A program made the translations under genes and the position numbers. 64,000 nt of DNA, taken from Symbiodinium natans (lineage: Eukaryota; Sar; Dinophyceae; Suessiales; Symbiodiniaceae). Each line of letters begins with the position of its first letter. The first letter of the stretch is position 1. The DNA is taken from contig CAJNDS010002157.1 in NCBI GenBank assembly GCA_905221605.1, positions 918,001 to 982,000 on the forward strand, given 5' to 3'. This document shows, piece after piece, positions 11,570 to 21,767 of the stretch. A model generated the notes under the pieces. It was given only the letters and a program-made list of their open reading frames with translations, did no database searches and was not told the DNA's origin.

Positions 11570-11652
11570 GCAACGGCCTCCTCCATGCCCGCACCCGAGC
11601 ATCGCTCCAAGCGGGCCACGCTGGAGTCGATCTGCGCGAGGATGGAGTCCGC
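11570..11652 (-). CDS. Exon-like island, ADSILAQIDSSVARLERCSG frame
   Basis: Opens after CCCCCAG. The 27 codons have strong third-position G/C and a heptad-like helix (ILAQIDSSVARLE). It may be the downstream end of the helical gene traced from 18.1 kb. Confidence 0.5.
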
Positions 11653-11814
11653 CTGGGGGAGCACGAGTCACCCAACCCGAGACCCACAACCCCAAAACCC
11701 TATATCCCTAAACCCTACCTTAAACCCGAAACCCGGAATCCTAAACCCTATATCCCTAAACCCTAAATACCCTATACTGCTTGTGGTTCATCTTTAGGAA
11801 TCCTTCAGTGCGAT

Positions 11815-11847
11815 CTACTTTTTGAATCCCCACGGGTCGGGGTTGGC
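11815..11847 (-). CDS. Candidate short last exon ANPDPWGFKK then stop
   Basis: After GTGGTAG it reads ten codons and TAG. Very short; the plus strand is also open here. Confidence 0.25.
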   Translation of the reverse strand, partial: ANPDPWGFKK

Positions 11848-12304
11848 CTACCACAGGGGAACGCAAGGGGCCGTTGCGCACCAAGGACGGAAGAACACCC
11901 AACGCCCTTAGCACAAAAAAAACCTAAACCATCAAGGCAGAATGAAAAAAAGTTGTATGTGGTATCAGTCTGAATTTCGCAAGTAGTTTACGTATCTGAA
12001 CAGCTGGCAAGCTGAATTTTAAGTGCAGTAACCACTGCCGGCCCAGAACAAAAACTGAGATAAGAGCATAAGGAAGCTTTCCCTCAAAACTTTCCCGGTG
12101 AAAAGCTACCAAAAACTATAGAGATAACACAAAAGCCTTGCCCTCAAGACTTTCGTCCAAGACGTTTCGTTCAAAACTGTCCTTCAACACGTTAGTTGAA
12201 GGCCATTCCAGCATGTGCAGTATGGGGGGGGGGGACAAAAACAACCCCAGGGCTCTAAGTCTACAAGTATACACCTACATTTGGGGTCTAAAGTCTGCAA
12301 ATAC

Positions 12305-12384
12305 CTCCTTCGGGTTATTTGGAGCCTTAGGGGCATTCATGATGCGGGAGATGATGAGGCTGCGCTCATCCAAGTTTTTTGCGG
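12305..12384 (-). CDS. Exon-like island, AAKNLDERSLIISRIMNAPK frame
   Basis: Acceptor-like CAAAG and donor GAG|GTATTT enclose 80 bases; 26 codons, good codon use. A plus-strand frame over 12138-12464 is probably the shadow. Confidence 0.45.
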
Positions 12385-12473
12385 CTTTGAAATTCAGGGC
12401 TCATGCAGTCTGGGCTGATCTTCGTCGAGATGTCGCCACGAGACGAAGCATCCGAAACTCCTAGGCCTTAGGG

Positions 12474-12606
12474 TAGTTACATGGTCCCTGAATAGGGGCC
12501 CTACTTAAATGGGGACCCCTTATATACACCTTATATACCCTAGACCACCCGACACTTCAGAACCCTTCAAAAGAAAGGGAACATATTGACAGCCCATGAA
12601 ACTACC
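12474..12606. mobile_element. Foldback element family E, copy
   Basis: Starts GTAGTTACATGGTCCCT and ends GGCCCATGAAACTACC-like. Related termini are at 23765-23935 and 49381-49398. Confidence 0.55.
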
Positions 12607-12639
12607 GTTAGAAAAAACCCAAGCCCAAAAACCTAAGCT

Positions 12640-12715
12640 GCCACGTCGCCGCAGTCTGCAGGTCACTTGCCATGCCTCTCATGGGGACTCGAAGACAGTG
12701 GCACTCTAAAGTGCT
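12640..12715 (-). CDS. Exon-like island, ECHCLRVPMRGMASDLQTAA frame
   Basis: Opens after CACTTTAG; about 24 codons. Confidence 0.3.
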
Positions 12716-12892
12716 GCCCTTGAGCCCTACAGGTTAGACAGCCCCTGTCAAAATCTCACGTATGAGTCTGGGGGAGAATCCTAAACCCTGAGCCACTAAA
12801 TCCTCCAAGGGGGAGACACACGTCCTGAGTCGTCCAGCGCCCGGCATTCAACAAACAAACCCTTAAACCCTAAACCCTAAACCCTAAACCGG

Positions 12893-12967
12893 TTTTTCTG
12901 GAACCGGGCCCACGCAAGCCAGGAGCCCAGACTCATCCTCTGAGACATGCAAGGCACACCCTGAATC
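12893..12967 (-). CDS. Exon-like island, DSGCALHVSEDESGLLACVG frame
   Basis: Opens after GATGCAG in phase 0; 25 acidic codons ending GPVPEK at the array. Confidence 0.45.
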
Positions 12968-13105
12968 CTGCATCCACAGCTTGTGGTGAGGGTCAAGGAC
13001 TCCAGGGTTCAGTGCTTAGTTTAGGGTTTTGGGTTTAGGGTTTAGGGCTGGTGTCGGGTTTAGGGTTTAGGGTTAGGGCCCTAAAACCGGCATTCACCGG
13101 CCTAC

Positions 13106-13159
13106 AGTGTCTGCATTTCGGCTGTCCAACTGCTCAGCAGCAATGGTCTTCAGGTCAGC
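13106..13159 (-). CDS. Exon ADLKTIAAEQLDSRNADT with both splice sites
   Basis: Acceptor CATTGCAG and donor GTAGGCCGG enclose exactly 18 codons in phase 0, amphipathic helix. Confidence 0.5.
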
Positions 13160-13431
13160 CTGCAATGGGCTTTTTGTAGGGTTTTGGGTGGGTTCATGGT
13201 CCAGGGTTTTCGGTGTTTGGTATATTGAGGCCATACAAAAAACTTCTACAATGTAGCTATTATCGGGGAATGTATGGGGCCCATGGAAGCTAAAGGCTAT
13301 TTCTCGGCAGGGTTTTGGGCCGTTGCAGAGGGTTCTGGAGGGCTTTAGCACCCTAAACCCTCTACCCTGAACCCCAAGCCCCAAACCGTAAACCCTAAAC
13401 CCTAAACCCTAAACCCTAAACCCTAGACCCT

Positions 13432-13481
13432 GCCGCGGTCAGAGGCATGGCATGATCGCCTCGCACAAGTTGCCGCACAAG
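13432..13481 (-). CDS. Exon-like island, LVRQLVRGDHAMPLTAA frame
   Basis: Opens after TTCTATAG and remains open into the array. Confidence 0.35.
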
Positions 13482-13790
13482 CTATAGAAGGACGTCCCAC
13501 GGCGGCCCCCGATATTTCGGGGTTTCCGAAAGTAGGGTTTAGGGTTTAGGGTTTAGGGGTTTAGGGGTTAGGGTTTAGGGTTTAGGGTTTAGGGTTTAGG
13601 GCTTAGGGTTTAGGGTTTAGGGTTTAGGGTTTAGGGGCCTTATTCGAGGTCCTTATTATAAGGGAACCCTACTGTTTTGGGGGCTATCTTAAGGGCCTTA
13701 AAACCCCCTTGTGGCGGCCCCCAATATTTCAGGGGACCGGAGCATAGATTTTGAGAACTGGCACAGGTTCCTCTGAGCAAAAAGCCGGCT

Positions 13791-13918
13791 CACTACGATT
13801 TGCTTAAGAGCCCCCAAAACATGGAGATAAAAATCATCCCTATATTGCCCTTATGACGAAGACCCGAAGAACGTTGTTCATGTTTGGGGGGGGGGTTCTC
13901 AAGCAACAAATAGTAGCT
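13791..13918. mobile_element. Foldback element family A, copy 2
   Basis: Termini CACTACGATTTGCTTAAGAG and an inverted CTCAAGCAACAAATAGTAG, with a G run inside the right arm. Confidence 0.75.
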
Positions 13919-13932
13919 AAGCCTGCCCTGGA

Positions 13933-14004
13933 CCCTGAAAAACTTCGATCTTCAAGCCCGGGAAGATGTGCCCGAAAGCCCTTGAGTCGAAAGCCCCGGT
14001 GGAG
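13933..14004 (-). CDS. Exon-like island, STGAFDSRAFGHIFPGLKIE frame
   Basis: Opens after CCTAAG; 23 codons with good third-position G/C. Confidence 0.42.
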
Positions 14005-14202
14005 CTTAGGGCTTAGGGCTTAGGGTTTAGGGTTTAGGGTTCAGGGTTTAGGGTTTCTATGCGCTTTTCTTTCGACGCCCTGATCTTCAAACTCCGCTCG
14101 TAAACCCTAAACCCTAAAACCCGAGACCCGAAACCCTACACTCTAGACCTCAGGGGGCCAGAATGTTTGGGGTTTAGGGTTTAGGGTTTAGGGCTTAGGG
14201 TG

Positions 14203-14293
14203 TCTCGTCCTCCAGGGAGTTGGCGCGGATGCCCATCAGGGTCTCAGAGGAGAGCTGGATCGTCTCGTTTGCGTTGGTGAGCAGATCCATGAT
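14203..14293 (-). CDS. Exon-like island, IMDLLTNANETIQLSSETLM frame
   Basis: Opens after CTCATCAG; 30 codons, helical, strong third-position G/C, flanked by array on both sides. It fits a long coiled-coil protein with neighbours 15.3-18.1 kb. Confidence 0.5.
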
Positions 14294-14551
14294 CTGATGA
14301 GGTTCGGGTTTAGGGTTTAGGGTTTAGGGTTTAGGGTTTCGGGTTTCGGGTTTGGGGTTTGGGGTTTGGGGTTTGGGGTTTGGGGTTTGGGGTTTAGGGT
14401 TCAGGGTTCAGGGTTTAGGTGGGAAGCCTTGGCCCTTGCGGGTTTGGACACCTAATACAGACCCCCCCCCCAATAGTAAGAGATTCCCCGTATAGTAAGG
14501 ACCCTGGGAAGGTACCCTGATTTTCGGAATCCCTAAACCCTAAACATTAAA

Positions 14552-14625
14552 CCGCCACAGAATGCCTTTGGAAGCACCCATTTAGGCTTTCCGCAGGGGA
14601 GACCTCTTCGTGGGAGCAGTTAGGG
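14552..14625 (-). CDS. Exon-like island, PNCSHEEVSPAESLNGCFQR frame
   Basis: Opens after GCCTGCAG; 24 codons to the array. Confidence 0.38.
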
Positions 14626-14775
14626 CTGCAGGCGGCTTCATGTTGCAGACTTAGGGGGCCATTAGGTGCGGGATGTAGATTCTCTCAACCTTGCAACCTT
14701 GCAGCCTTAGGGTTTAGGGGCTTTAGGGTTTAGATTAAGCAAAAAACATAAGCGCTTCAGCGTTTCGAGCTTTCA

Positions 14776-14871
14776 TTAAGTGCTCAGGAAAAGGCTTTGC
14801 AGGTCGCAGGATGCGACCTCATTGACCTTGTCCCAGATACTCCGAGCAAAATGAAGGGTCGCGCCAATCAT
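14776..14871 (-). CDS. Complete 31-codon frame MIGATLHFARSIWDKVNEVA
   Basis: ATG to TAA with no interruption. The start lies at the edge of a CCCTAAA array, so it may be an internal or last exon whose acceptor is the repeat's own TTTAG. Confidence 0.4.
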   Translation of the reverse strand: MIGATLHFARSIWDKVNEVASCDLQSLFLST

Positions 14872-14939
14872 AAACCCTAAACCCTAAACCCTAAACCCTA
14901 AACCCTAAACCCTAAACCCTAAACCCATGAGCTGCCTTG

Positions 14940-15074
14940 CAACCCTGTGAGGCTCTCTGTAGGTTTTGTGGCAGCAATCGTGATTCGTTCAGGTCGGTGC
15001 ATCTGCAATCCACGGCATGGCGACTTCCGAACACGGCGAAGTTGCCAGGATCCTCGAACTCAGCCCAGTCTTCA
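14940..15074 (-). CDS. Exon-like island, EDWAEFEDPGNFAVFGSRHA frame
   Basis: Opens after GATGCCCAG and stays open about 45 codons through a Cys-containing stretch (DCRCTDLNESRLL). Two overlapping plus-strand frames are likely shadows. One of the longer islands. Confidence 0.48.
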
Positions 15075-15330
15075 CTGGGCATCCGTTCGTTTCAAGACTA
15101 TCTCGAACTTAGGGTTCAGGGTTTCGGGTTTAGGGTTTAGGGTTTAGGGTTTAGGTTTCAGGGTAGAGCTGCGAAACTGCAGCCCGATTTGTGCTTGGGC
15201 CTGGGAGAAGTACTAGGACCCCCTTGGAAGGAAACCGTGGGTCCCAGACACCCAGCTCCTTACTTAGGGTTTAGGGTTTAGGGTTCAGGGTTTAGGGCTT
15301 CAAGATTGAAGGCTTAAAACCGTTGCAAGA

Positions 15331-15415
15331 GCTTCATGAAACGGAGCCAGGGGACCGTCATGGAAATGCGCCGCATGTCCGCCATCCGCTCCTCCAGCAC
15401 CGTTTCCAACCGCTC
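15331..15415 (-). CDS. Exon-like island, ERLETVLEERMADMRRISMT frame
   Basis: Opens after CGGCTTAG; 28 codons, strongly charged amphipathic helix. Confidence 0.5.
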
Positions 15416-15509
15416 CTAAGCCGCACATGGTGTAGGGTTTAGGGTTTAGGGCTTGGGGTTGAGAGTTTCGGGTTAGGGTTTAGGGCTAAGGCTCCAAACT
15501 GCCCAAAGT

Positions 15510-15780
15510 AGGAATTATTTACAGATTTTAGGCCCCAATGTAAACTTGGAGCGGCAGATTGTTAAAGAAAGGCGAATATTCATAGTATTCTTCATATTAA
15601 TATGCTGATACTGATACTCTACTAGGGTTCGGGGAATACTTGACACATGTGATTACCAAAGACAGCAGCAGAATGAACATTCATCTTCACGTTCTTAAGA
15701 TTCTTGATATAGTATTCGTACTACCATTATGTGTAAGGTTGTTCATATTCTAGTAGTGCACTACTTAAGAAACAACCAAG
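15510..15780. other. AT-rich stretch, no gene seen
   Basis: Unique and AT-rich, with stops in all frames. Not matched elsewhere in the window. Confidence 0.6.
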
Positions 15781-15908
15781 ACCCCAAACCCCAAACCCCA
15801 GACCCCAAACCCCAAACCCCAAACCCTAAACCCTAAACCCTAAACCCTAACCAACCCTAACCCTCAACCCTCAACCCTAAACCCTAAACCCTAGCCCTAA
15901 ACCCTAAA

Positions 15909-15968
15909 CCGCCGAGGAGCGCAGCCCACCACCGCGGCCTGGCCCTGGTCCGACACGGCCTGGATGTC
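15909..15968 (-). CDS. Exon-like island, DIQAVSDQGQAAVVGCAPRR frame
   Basis: Opens after GGATGCAG; 20 codons, very high third-position G/C. Confidence 0.45.
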
Positions 15969-16524
15969 CTGCATCCAACCCCTCAATCGTTTAGGGTTTA
16001 GGGTTTAGGGTTTGGGGTTTGGGGTTTAGGGTTTAGGGTTTAGGGTTTACGGTTTGGGGTTTGGGGCTTTGGGGTTGGGTTTAGGGTTTAGGGTTTAGGG
16101 TTTAGGGTTTAGGGTTTAGGGTTTAGGGTTTAGGGTTTAGGGTTTAGGGCTTAGGGTTTAGGGTTTAGGGTCTAGGGTCTAGGGTGTAGGGTTTGGGGTT
16201 TGGGGTATAGAGTTTAGGTTGAGGGTTTTCATGGGCCCTAATTTTACCCCAAACCCTAAGTCCCAACCCCTGAACCCTAAAAACCCTACACCCTAAACGC
16301 TCACCCAGGCAAAACTATTCTAAACCAAGCACCTTACAACCCTGAACCTTAATTGAACCGTAAACCCCAAACCCTGCACCCTCAAGAAGGGGGTCAGAGG
16401 CAAAGTCTGGTAGGGTTTCGGGTTTAAGAACTTGGGGTTGAGGGCTTAGGGTTCAAGGTGGATAAGGGTTCAGGGCTGTTGCGAATTTTAGGGTTCCGGG
16501 TTTAGGGAAAGCTCCCCAACGCTT

Positions 16525-16620
16525 GAAATCTTAGGCGCTCCTCCTTCAGGGCCCGAACGACGCTCTCATGGCTCACAGCGGAGCTGGCCGTCAACGCCTC
16601 CCTCGCCTGGGCCACAGAGC
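16525..16620 (-). CDS. Exon-like island, AQAREALTASSAVSHESVVR frame
   Basis: About 30 codons ending ALKEERLRF; helical and high third-position G/C. The exact acceptor is uncertain. Confidence 0.48.
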
Positions 16621-17005
16621 TTGCTTGCTAAACCCCGGAAAAACGGCCCTGCAGGTACCCTGAACCCTAAACCCTAAAATGCTGCGTAACTAGGCGGTCC
16701 CTATCTTGGCCCAGCTAAGGGGGTATTGGGGTGGCAACTTGAAACATCAACCCACGTCACGGAGTTTCTGATGTTCCCATCCATCCCCCCCCACCCCTCA
16801 AAAAAAAAAACAAAACAAACTGATATTCCGCACCCTACCCCGAACACCATGAGCCAGCCCCTAAACTCCAAAACCCTAAGCTTATAAAAAGCCCTAAACC
16901 CTAAACTCTAAACCCTAAACCCGAAGCCTCTAAACCCTAAACCCTAAACCCTAACCCTAAACCCTAAACCCTAAACCCCAAACCCTAAACCCTAAACCCC
17001 AAACC

Positions 17006-17098
17006 CCGGAGCCCGCGCGCCTCTAGGAGCTTCTTCTCCCAGGACGTCTCCAACTCCCAGAGTCGCCGTACCATGGAGTCGCTGCCAGCGTCCAGCTT
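17006..17098 (-). CDS. Exon-like island, KLDAGSDSMVRRLWELETSW frame
   Basis: Opens after GGGCCCAG and reads 31 codons in phase 0, ending EKKLLEARGLR. Charged coiled-coil character. Confidence 0.5.
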
Positions 17099-17493
17099 CT
17101 GGGCCCTTAAGAAAGGGTTTAGGGTTTAGGGTTTAGGGTTTAGGGTTTAGGGTTTAGGGTTCAGGGTTTAGGGTTTAGGGTTAGAAAGTTTGCTTGCTTC
17201 CTTTTTGTTTCTTGGGAGCGGGTAGGGGGGGGAGGTGTAGGGGGGGGGGGGGGGGGGGGGGTAGTAGAGGGAGGTAGGGTTTGGGGTTTTCTGGAATTGG
17301 TTTTGCCTGCCCTAAGATAGTTTGGGATTTCCAGGTTGAGGGGGTTGGGTCTTTTGCGAAGGTTGGGAACTGAAGCCTTGAATCCTACAAACCTTGACTC
17401 CTGCAAACCTTCCAACGCCCTGTAGACCCTAAGCCCCTAACCCTAAACCCTATTGAAACCCGAAACCCTGAACCCCAAACCCTAAACCCTAAA

Positions 17494-17593
17494 AGCCCCT
17501 CAGGTAAAGAAGCAGAAGGGTGGCAAATCCTTTGTTCAAGCTAGGCCGCAGCGTCCCTTGGCTTGACGAAACGTTCCTCGGCTGGTGCTCCGA
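17494..17593 (-). CDS. Exon-like island, KSEHQPRNVSSSQGTLRPSL frame
   Basis: About 32 open codons next to a G run (17611-17628). Stops only inside the array. Confidence 0.35.
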
Positions 17594-17799
17594 TTTACTT
17601 AGAACATCGGGGGGGGGGGGGGGGGGGAGGAACCCCAACTGTAAGGTTCAGGGTTTAGGGTTTAGGGTTTAGGGTTTAGGGCTTAGGGTTTAGGGCTTAG
17701 GGTCTTTTGTTTAGGGTTTAGGGTTTGTGGTTTGAGGTTAGGGCTTAGGGTTTCGTGAGTAGGGTTTGGGGCGCAGGGTTTAGGGTGTAACTTGACAAA

Positions 17800-17900
17800 G
17801 GGTGTAGTAATCAGGATTCCAGTTGGTTTCCTCAAGTCCCAATCTACGGACCCTATGACGATCATGTGACGGTTATAGAAATCCTTCATAGAGGGCTGGG
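17800..17900 (-). CDS. Exon-like island, MKDFYNRHMIVIGSVDWDLR frame
   Basis: Opens after CGGCTAG, includes an ATG, and reads 32 codons. Confidence 0.42.
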
Positions 17901-18028
17901 CTAGCCGAGCACAATCCTTACAGCTGTACCCTAGACCCTATATAGACCATACAAACTCCAAACCCTAAACCCTAAACCCTAAACCCCAAACCCCAAACCC
18001 CAAAACCCTAAACCCTAAACACCCATCC

Positions 18029-18120
18029 CAGCTTCTGGAGGAGAGACTGCGACTCGTGCGACTGGCGCAGGAGCTCCTCCTGGGACGCCTCGAGCTTCTC
18101 CAGGAGCGCCTCATAGATGG
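18029..18120 (-). CDS. Coiled-coil exon, YEALLEKLEASQEELLRQSH frame
   Basis: Opens after GACTTCAG and is open 30 codons with a clear heptad pattern (LLEKLEASQEELLRQ, then SLLQKL) and almost all codons ending in G or C. With the islands at 17.0, 16.5, 15.9, 15.3, 14.2 and 11.6 kb it suggests one long helical protein; grouping them is inference. Confidence 0.55.
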
Positions 18121-18271
18121 CTGAAGTCTGTCTAGGGTTTAGGGCTAGGGTTTAGGGTTTAGGATTTAGGGTTGAGGGTTGAGGGTTAAGGGTTTAGGGT
18201 TTAGGGTTTAGGGTTGAGGGATTAGGGTCTAGGGTTTAGGGTTTAGGGTTCAGAGTTACTGCTGTGCAGCC

Positions 18272-18360
18272 CTACTGCGTGGCATGCAGCGTGGGCTCAT
18301 GAAGACATTTGTCAGGATTGAAGGCAAATAGGCCGTGCAGGTCTTGGAATTCAGGAAAGC
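18272..18360 (-). CDS. Candidate last exon, PEFQDLHGLFAFNPDKCLHE then stop
   Basis: Opens after CTTAAG, reads 28 codons and ends TAG in unique sequence. Confidence 0.42.
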
Positions 18361-18610
18361 CTTAAGCAGAACTCCCTGAGCCCTGGGAGCATCCCAAACA
18401 AGCCCCTTGTTTTAGGGTGTAGGGGTTTAGGGGTTTAAGGGTTTAGGGTTTAGGGCTTAGGGTTCTACAGGGTTGTGAAGCATCATGAAGTGCAGGAGCT
18501 GCTACTGAAACCCTCCTGCAGAACGCCAGGTCCTATGCCAGGACCGATGCCCTATGTCTCCATAAACCCCAATCGCCCAAAACACAAAAGGCCCCAAACC
18601 CAAACACCCG

Positions 18611-18631
18611 CCCCCCCCCCCCCCCCCCCCC
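18611..18631 (-). repeat. Run of 21 C
   Basis: One of many long G/C homopolymers in the window, here beside low-complexity sequence. Confidence 0.9.
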
Positions 18632-19017
18632 ACACAGATCCAACACCCAAAACCCCAAAACACTAGACCCTTGAACCCTAGAGCCTAAGCCCCTTTGCCC
18701 TAAAACCCTACACCATACCCTATACTCCCCTTAGAACTTCACAAGACAATTTTCTCAATATGCCCTTGGGTTTTACATAAATGTGTATTTCCCGAAATAA
18801 GGGTCCCCTTCTATACCCCAAATACAATAGAGCCCCACAAAAAAAGTTTCCCCCTATGTGTGTAAAGACCCTCAAATAAAACACAAACAATTCCGATGGT
18901 TGGTTTTTTTGTGAAAAATACCCTAAGCCCTAAACCCTAAGCCCTAACCCCTAAACCCTATACTCTAAACCATAAGCCCTAAACCCTAAGCCCTAAACCC
19001 TAAACCCTATACCATAG

Positions 19018-19133
19018 CCACGAGGCGGTCTGCGAGGTGGCCACAGTCTCGAGGAAAACCTGTCGGGCGTTGTCCTCTCCAGCACTCAACGAATGCCCAA
19101 ATCGGAAGCCCCGCTTGGGGCCTCGTGCTTTAC
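19018..19133 (-). CDS. Exon-like island, RFGHSLSAGEDNARQVFLET frame
   Basis: About 37 open codons from GPKRGF to SQTASW, high third-position G/C, CCCTAAA on the left and TTTAGGG on the right. Confidence 0.5.
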
Positions 19134-19227
19134 AACCTTACGGGTTGAGGGGTTTAGGGTTTAGGGTTTAGGGTTTAGGGTTTAGGGTTTAGGGTTTAGG
19201 GTTTAGGGCTTAGGGTCACTAAACCCC

Positions 19228-19319
19228 ACACCCAACTTCAATAAACAAGTGTTGACAGTCTTCAACCCTAAGCTCGTGAAAACCCTGCATGGCAACGATG
19301 CCTTGCTTCATGGGTTCCC
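19228..19319 (-). CDS. Exon-like island, MKQGIVAMQGFHELRVEDCQ frame
   Basis: Opens after GGCAGTAG; 29 codons ending HLFIEVG before a possible GTGTGG donor. Confidence 0.45.
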
Positions 19320-19619
19320 CTACTGCCCCCCTCTACCTAGGGTTTAGGGTTTAGGGTTTAGGGTTTAGGGTTTAGGGTTTAGGGTTTAGGGTTTAGGGTA
19401 GGTTCCCCCCCTAAATTGGGGGCTATTTAGGATAATAATTAAGCCTAACTTGCTTTGAAGGAGGGGTGAGCCCCAGACCTAGAACAAACCCGAAACCCAA
19501 TATCCCCTAGAAGCCTTAAACGGAAAGACGTAGTATACCCTGAACCCTAAACCCTAAACCCTAAACCCTAAACCCTAAACCCTAAACACTAAACCCTAAA
19601 CACTAACCCTAAACCCTGT

Positions 19620-19699
19620 GTGTAGCCCACCCCGGTTTCGTTTCGTGGGGCTACGCCGTACGGCGCCGTACGGCAAAACAACGCAGAATGCGCGGAGGT
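19620..19699 (-). CDS. Exon-like island, TSAHSALFCRTAPYGVAPRN frame
   Basis: Opens after AACCAG; 27 codons. Contains a perfect 20-base palindrome (19651-19670, GCCGTACGGC twice). Confidence 0.42.
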
Positions 19700-19717
19700 C
19701 TGGTTGAGGGGGTTGAC

Positions 19718-19803
19718 GTTGGGATGTTCCCCCCTGATACGAACAGTCCTAGGGATGGGATTTCAATAGGCTGTAGAATGATCCCTGTGGTGAACATCCC
19801 AAG
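19718..19803. mobile_element. Foldback element family B, copy 1
   Basis: Termini TTGGGATGTTCCCCC and GTGAACATCCCAA; relatives at 32299, 40368 and 47447. Confidence 0.75.
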
Positions 19804-19924
19804 GTTAGCAAGGCTATATCTTGGTTGCTGAGTTCATAAGCCCCAAAAAAATGGTACACTTTCAGTTCTATAGGGGGACTATAGTATCACTAAGATTTGT
19901 AGAGAGAAGAGCAGCCGAAGAACA

Positions 19925-20008
19925 AAAAGGGCGCCCTTTTTGTGTCAAGGGCCCTTTCAGGGAGCCCCACCAACAGAAATGGAGCCAGGGCAAACGCTGG
20001 GTCCTAGA
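19925..20008. mobile_element. Foldback element family C, right half
   Basis: Shares GGGCGCCCTTTTTGTGTCAA and the GGGTCCTAG terminus with full copies; the left end is missing. Confidence 0.6.
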
Positions 20009-20067
20009 ACCCTAAACCCTAAACCCTAAACCCTAAACCCTAAACCCTAAACCCTAAACCCTAAACA

Positions 20068-20147
20068 GAAGACCCACAGGCCCGACCACCCGACAACCCA
20101 AAACGCGTCCTGCACTCCCGCCACAGCCGAGTTGAGATCCGAGTACC
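20068..20147 (-). CDS. Exon-like island, YSDLNSAVAGVQDAFWVVGW frame
   Basis: Twenty-seven codons; hydrophobic second half (AFWVVGWSGLWVF) could be membrane-associated. Confidence 0.45.
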
Positions 20148-20155
20148 TTAAGCCA

Positions 20156-20285
20156 AAGGGTCCATGTACCTAGGTGGTATCTACTCGGGCCTTAAAACGG
20201 GATTTAGGGCTTGGGGTTTAGGGTTTAGGGTTTAGGGCTAGAACCCCAATGATATGCTGTCAAACACAGGTGCATGGACCCTGAG
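20156..20285. mobile_element. Foldback element family D, copy split by telomere repeat
   Basis: Termini AAAGGGTCCATGTACC and GGTGCATGGACCCTGAG match 42301-42408, but a TTTAGGG block (20200-20236) sits in the middle. Confidence 0.6.
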
Positions 20286-20371
20286 TCACTCCTGGGATCA
20301 AGGACTAAAAAGGGACAAACTGAGCAAGGAAGGGTTCAGGGACCGCCGATGTATTTCTGTGCCTTTGTGAC

Positions 20372-20434
20372 CTATTTGGCACTTTGAATCATGATAGCGC
20401 CAGCCAGCAAAGACTCTCCAAGGAATGCCTCGCA
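20372..20434 (-). CDS. Candidate last exon, CEAFLGESLLAGAIMIQSAK then stop
   Basis: Open about 20 codons and closed by TAG in unique sequence; helical, small-residue rich. Confidence 0.42.
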   Translation of the reverse strand, partial: CEAFLGESLLAGAIMIQSAK

Positions 20435-20791
20435 AGGTTCAGGGGTTAGGGGTTTATGCACTTTAGGGTTTGGGGCTTAGGGTTTCGGGGTTAGGAAACG
20501 TGGCAGGTCTTAGGGATTAGGGTGGGAAGTTGCTGCTGTTGTTTGCAGGCCCTGAGCCAAGGCCTTCCCAACTCTTGTGAAGGGCAGGAAGCCGGAAAGA
20601 TGGAAAGATGCAGAAAGCAGAGAAAGACCCAGAAGGCATAGATTACAGTGCAGTCGCCCTAAACCCTAAACCCCCCCAAGCTTCCACACCAATTCCTCCC
20701 TGAGCCCCAAGATCGAAACCCTCAGCAAAAAAAAACTAAACCCTAAACCCTAAACCCTAAACCCTAAACCCTAAACCCTAAACCCTAAACT

Positions 20792-20884
20792 CTGAGGCCG
20801 GGGTGCATTCTGGGCATCTGGTCAAGAGCCGATTGCTGCCCCTCCAACTTCTGAAGCACCACCTCCTCGTCTGCTTTTGGAGGC
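20792..20884 (-). CDS. Exon-like island, PPKADEEVVLQKLEGQQSAL frame
   Basis: Thirty codons ending DQMPRMHPGL; charged helix, no stop until the array. It could belong with the start exon at 21459. Confidence 0.48.
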
Positions 20885-21174
20885 TCACGGTACTTATTAA
20901 CCCAATTTTTGCTGTACCAATTTAGGGTTTAGGGTTTGGGGGTTCGGGTTTCGGGTTTAGGATACTTATAACTCACTAAGTACCATGAACCTCCTCGTCT
21001 GCTAAACCCTAAACCCTCAACCCTCAACCCTGAAGCCTGAAGGCTGAAGCCTGAACCCTGAAGCCTGAACCCTACCCTGACAGTTGAACCAAGGTTCCTT
21101 GTCCCTCCAGGGTACTTCGGGACTGCATTAAGCCAGAGAGCGGGCGGGAAGGAGGAGGCGGAGGAGGAGGACAG

Positions 21175-21330
21175 GTAGGGTGAGGGAAGGAAGGAAGGAA
21201 GGAAGGAAGGAAGGAAGCAAAGAAAGAATGAAGGAAGCAAAGAAAGAAGGCAGGAAGGGAGGCAGGACAGAACCAAATGAAGAACGAACAAAATGACAGA
21301 AATGATGACGCACCAACCAAAAACAGACAA
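21175..21330 (+). repeat. GGAA/GAAA microsatellite stretch
   Basis: Tandem AAGG units degrade into purine-rich sequence. The long minus-strand Pro/Ser/Leu frame over it (20929-21459) is a low-complexity read-through of the intron. Confidence 0.85.
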
Positions 21331-21366
21331 AACAACAATACATACAAAAGACGTACAAGAAGACAC

Positions 21367-21459
21367 CTGTAACAGGGGCCGCCCGATAGACATATTACGA
21401 GTTCTCCGACAATGGACGGGCAGGTTCATGCCGAACCCATGCAGCACGGCTGAAGCCAT
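21367..21459 (-). CDS. Candidate first exon, MASAVLHGFGMNLPVHCRRT
   Basis: ATG to a CAG|GTGTCT donor gives exactly 31 codons in phase 0. The start lies just downstream of a TTTAGGG array (21467-21547, plus orientation). The function is unknown; the N-terminus is mildly hydrophobic then basic. Confidence 0.5.
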
Positions 21460-21767
21460 TAGGGTTTAGGGTTTAGGGTTTAGGGTTTAGGGTTTAGGGT
21501 TTAGGGTTTAGGGTTTAGGGTTTAGGGTTTAGGGTTTAGGGTTTAGGGGGTAACAGACCCAGCAGTGCAGGGCGCCTACCTCTTCTCTTGAGGGCTTAGG
21601 GGCCGAGGCCCTTGAACCTTTCCACCCCCTTGCCCTTGTGGACCCTAAACCCTAAACCCTAAACCCTAAACCCTAACCCCTAAACCCTAAACCCTAAACC
21701 CTAAACCCTAAACCCTAACCCCTAAGCCCTAAACCCTAAACCCTAAACCCTAAACCCTAAACCCTAC

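Noticed and set aside
11924-12112. 62-codon minus-strand protein
   Set aside because: AT-rich, poor codon use, no splice signals.
20929-21459. 176-codon minus-strand protein
   Set aside because: Only the first 31 codons look coding; the rest translates a GGAA microsatellite and telomere units.
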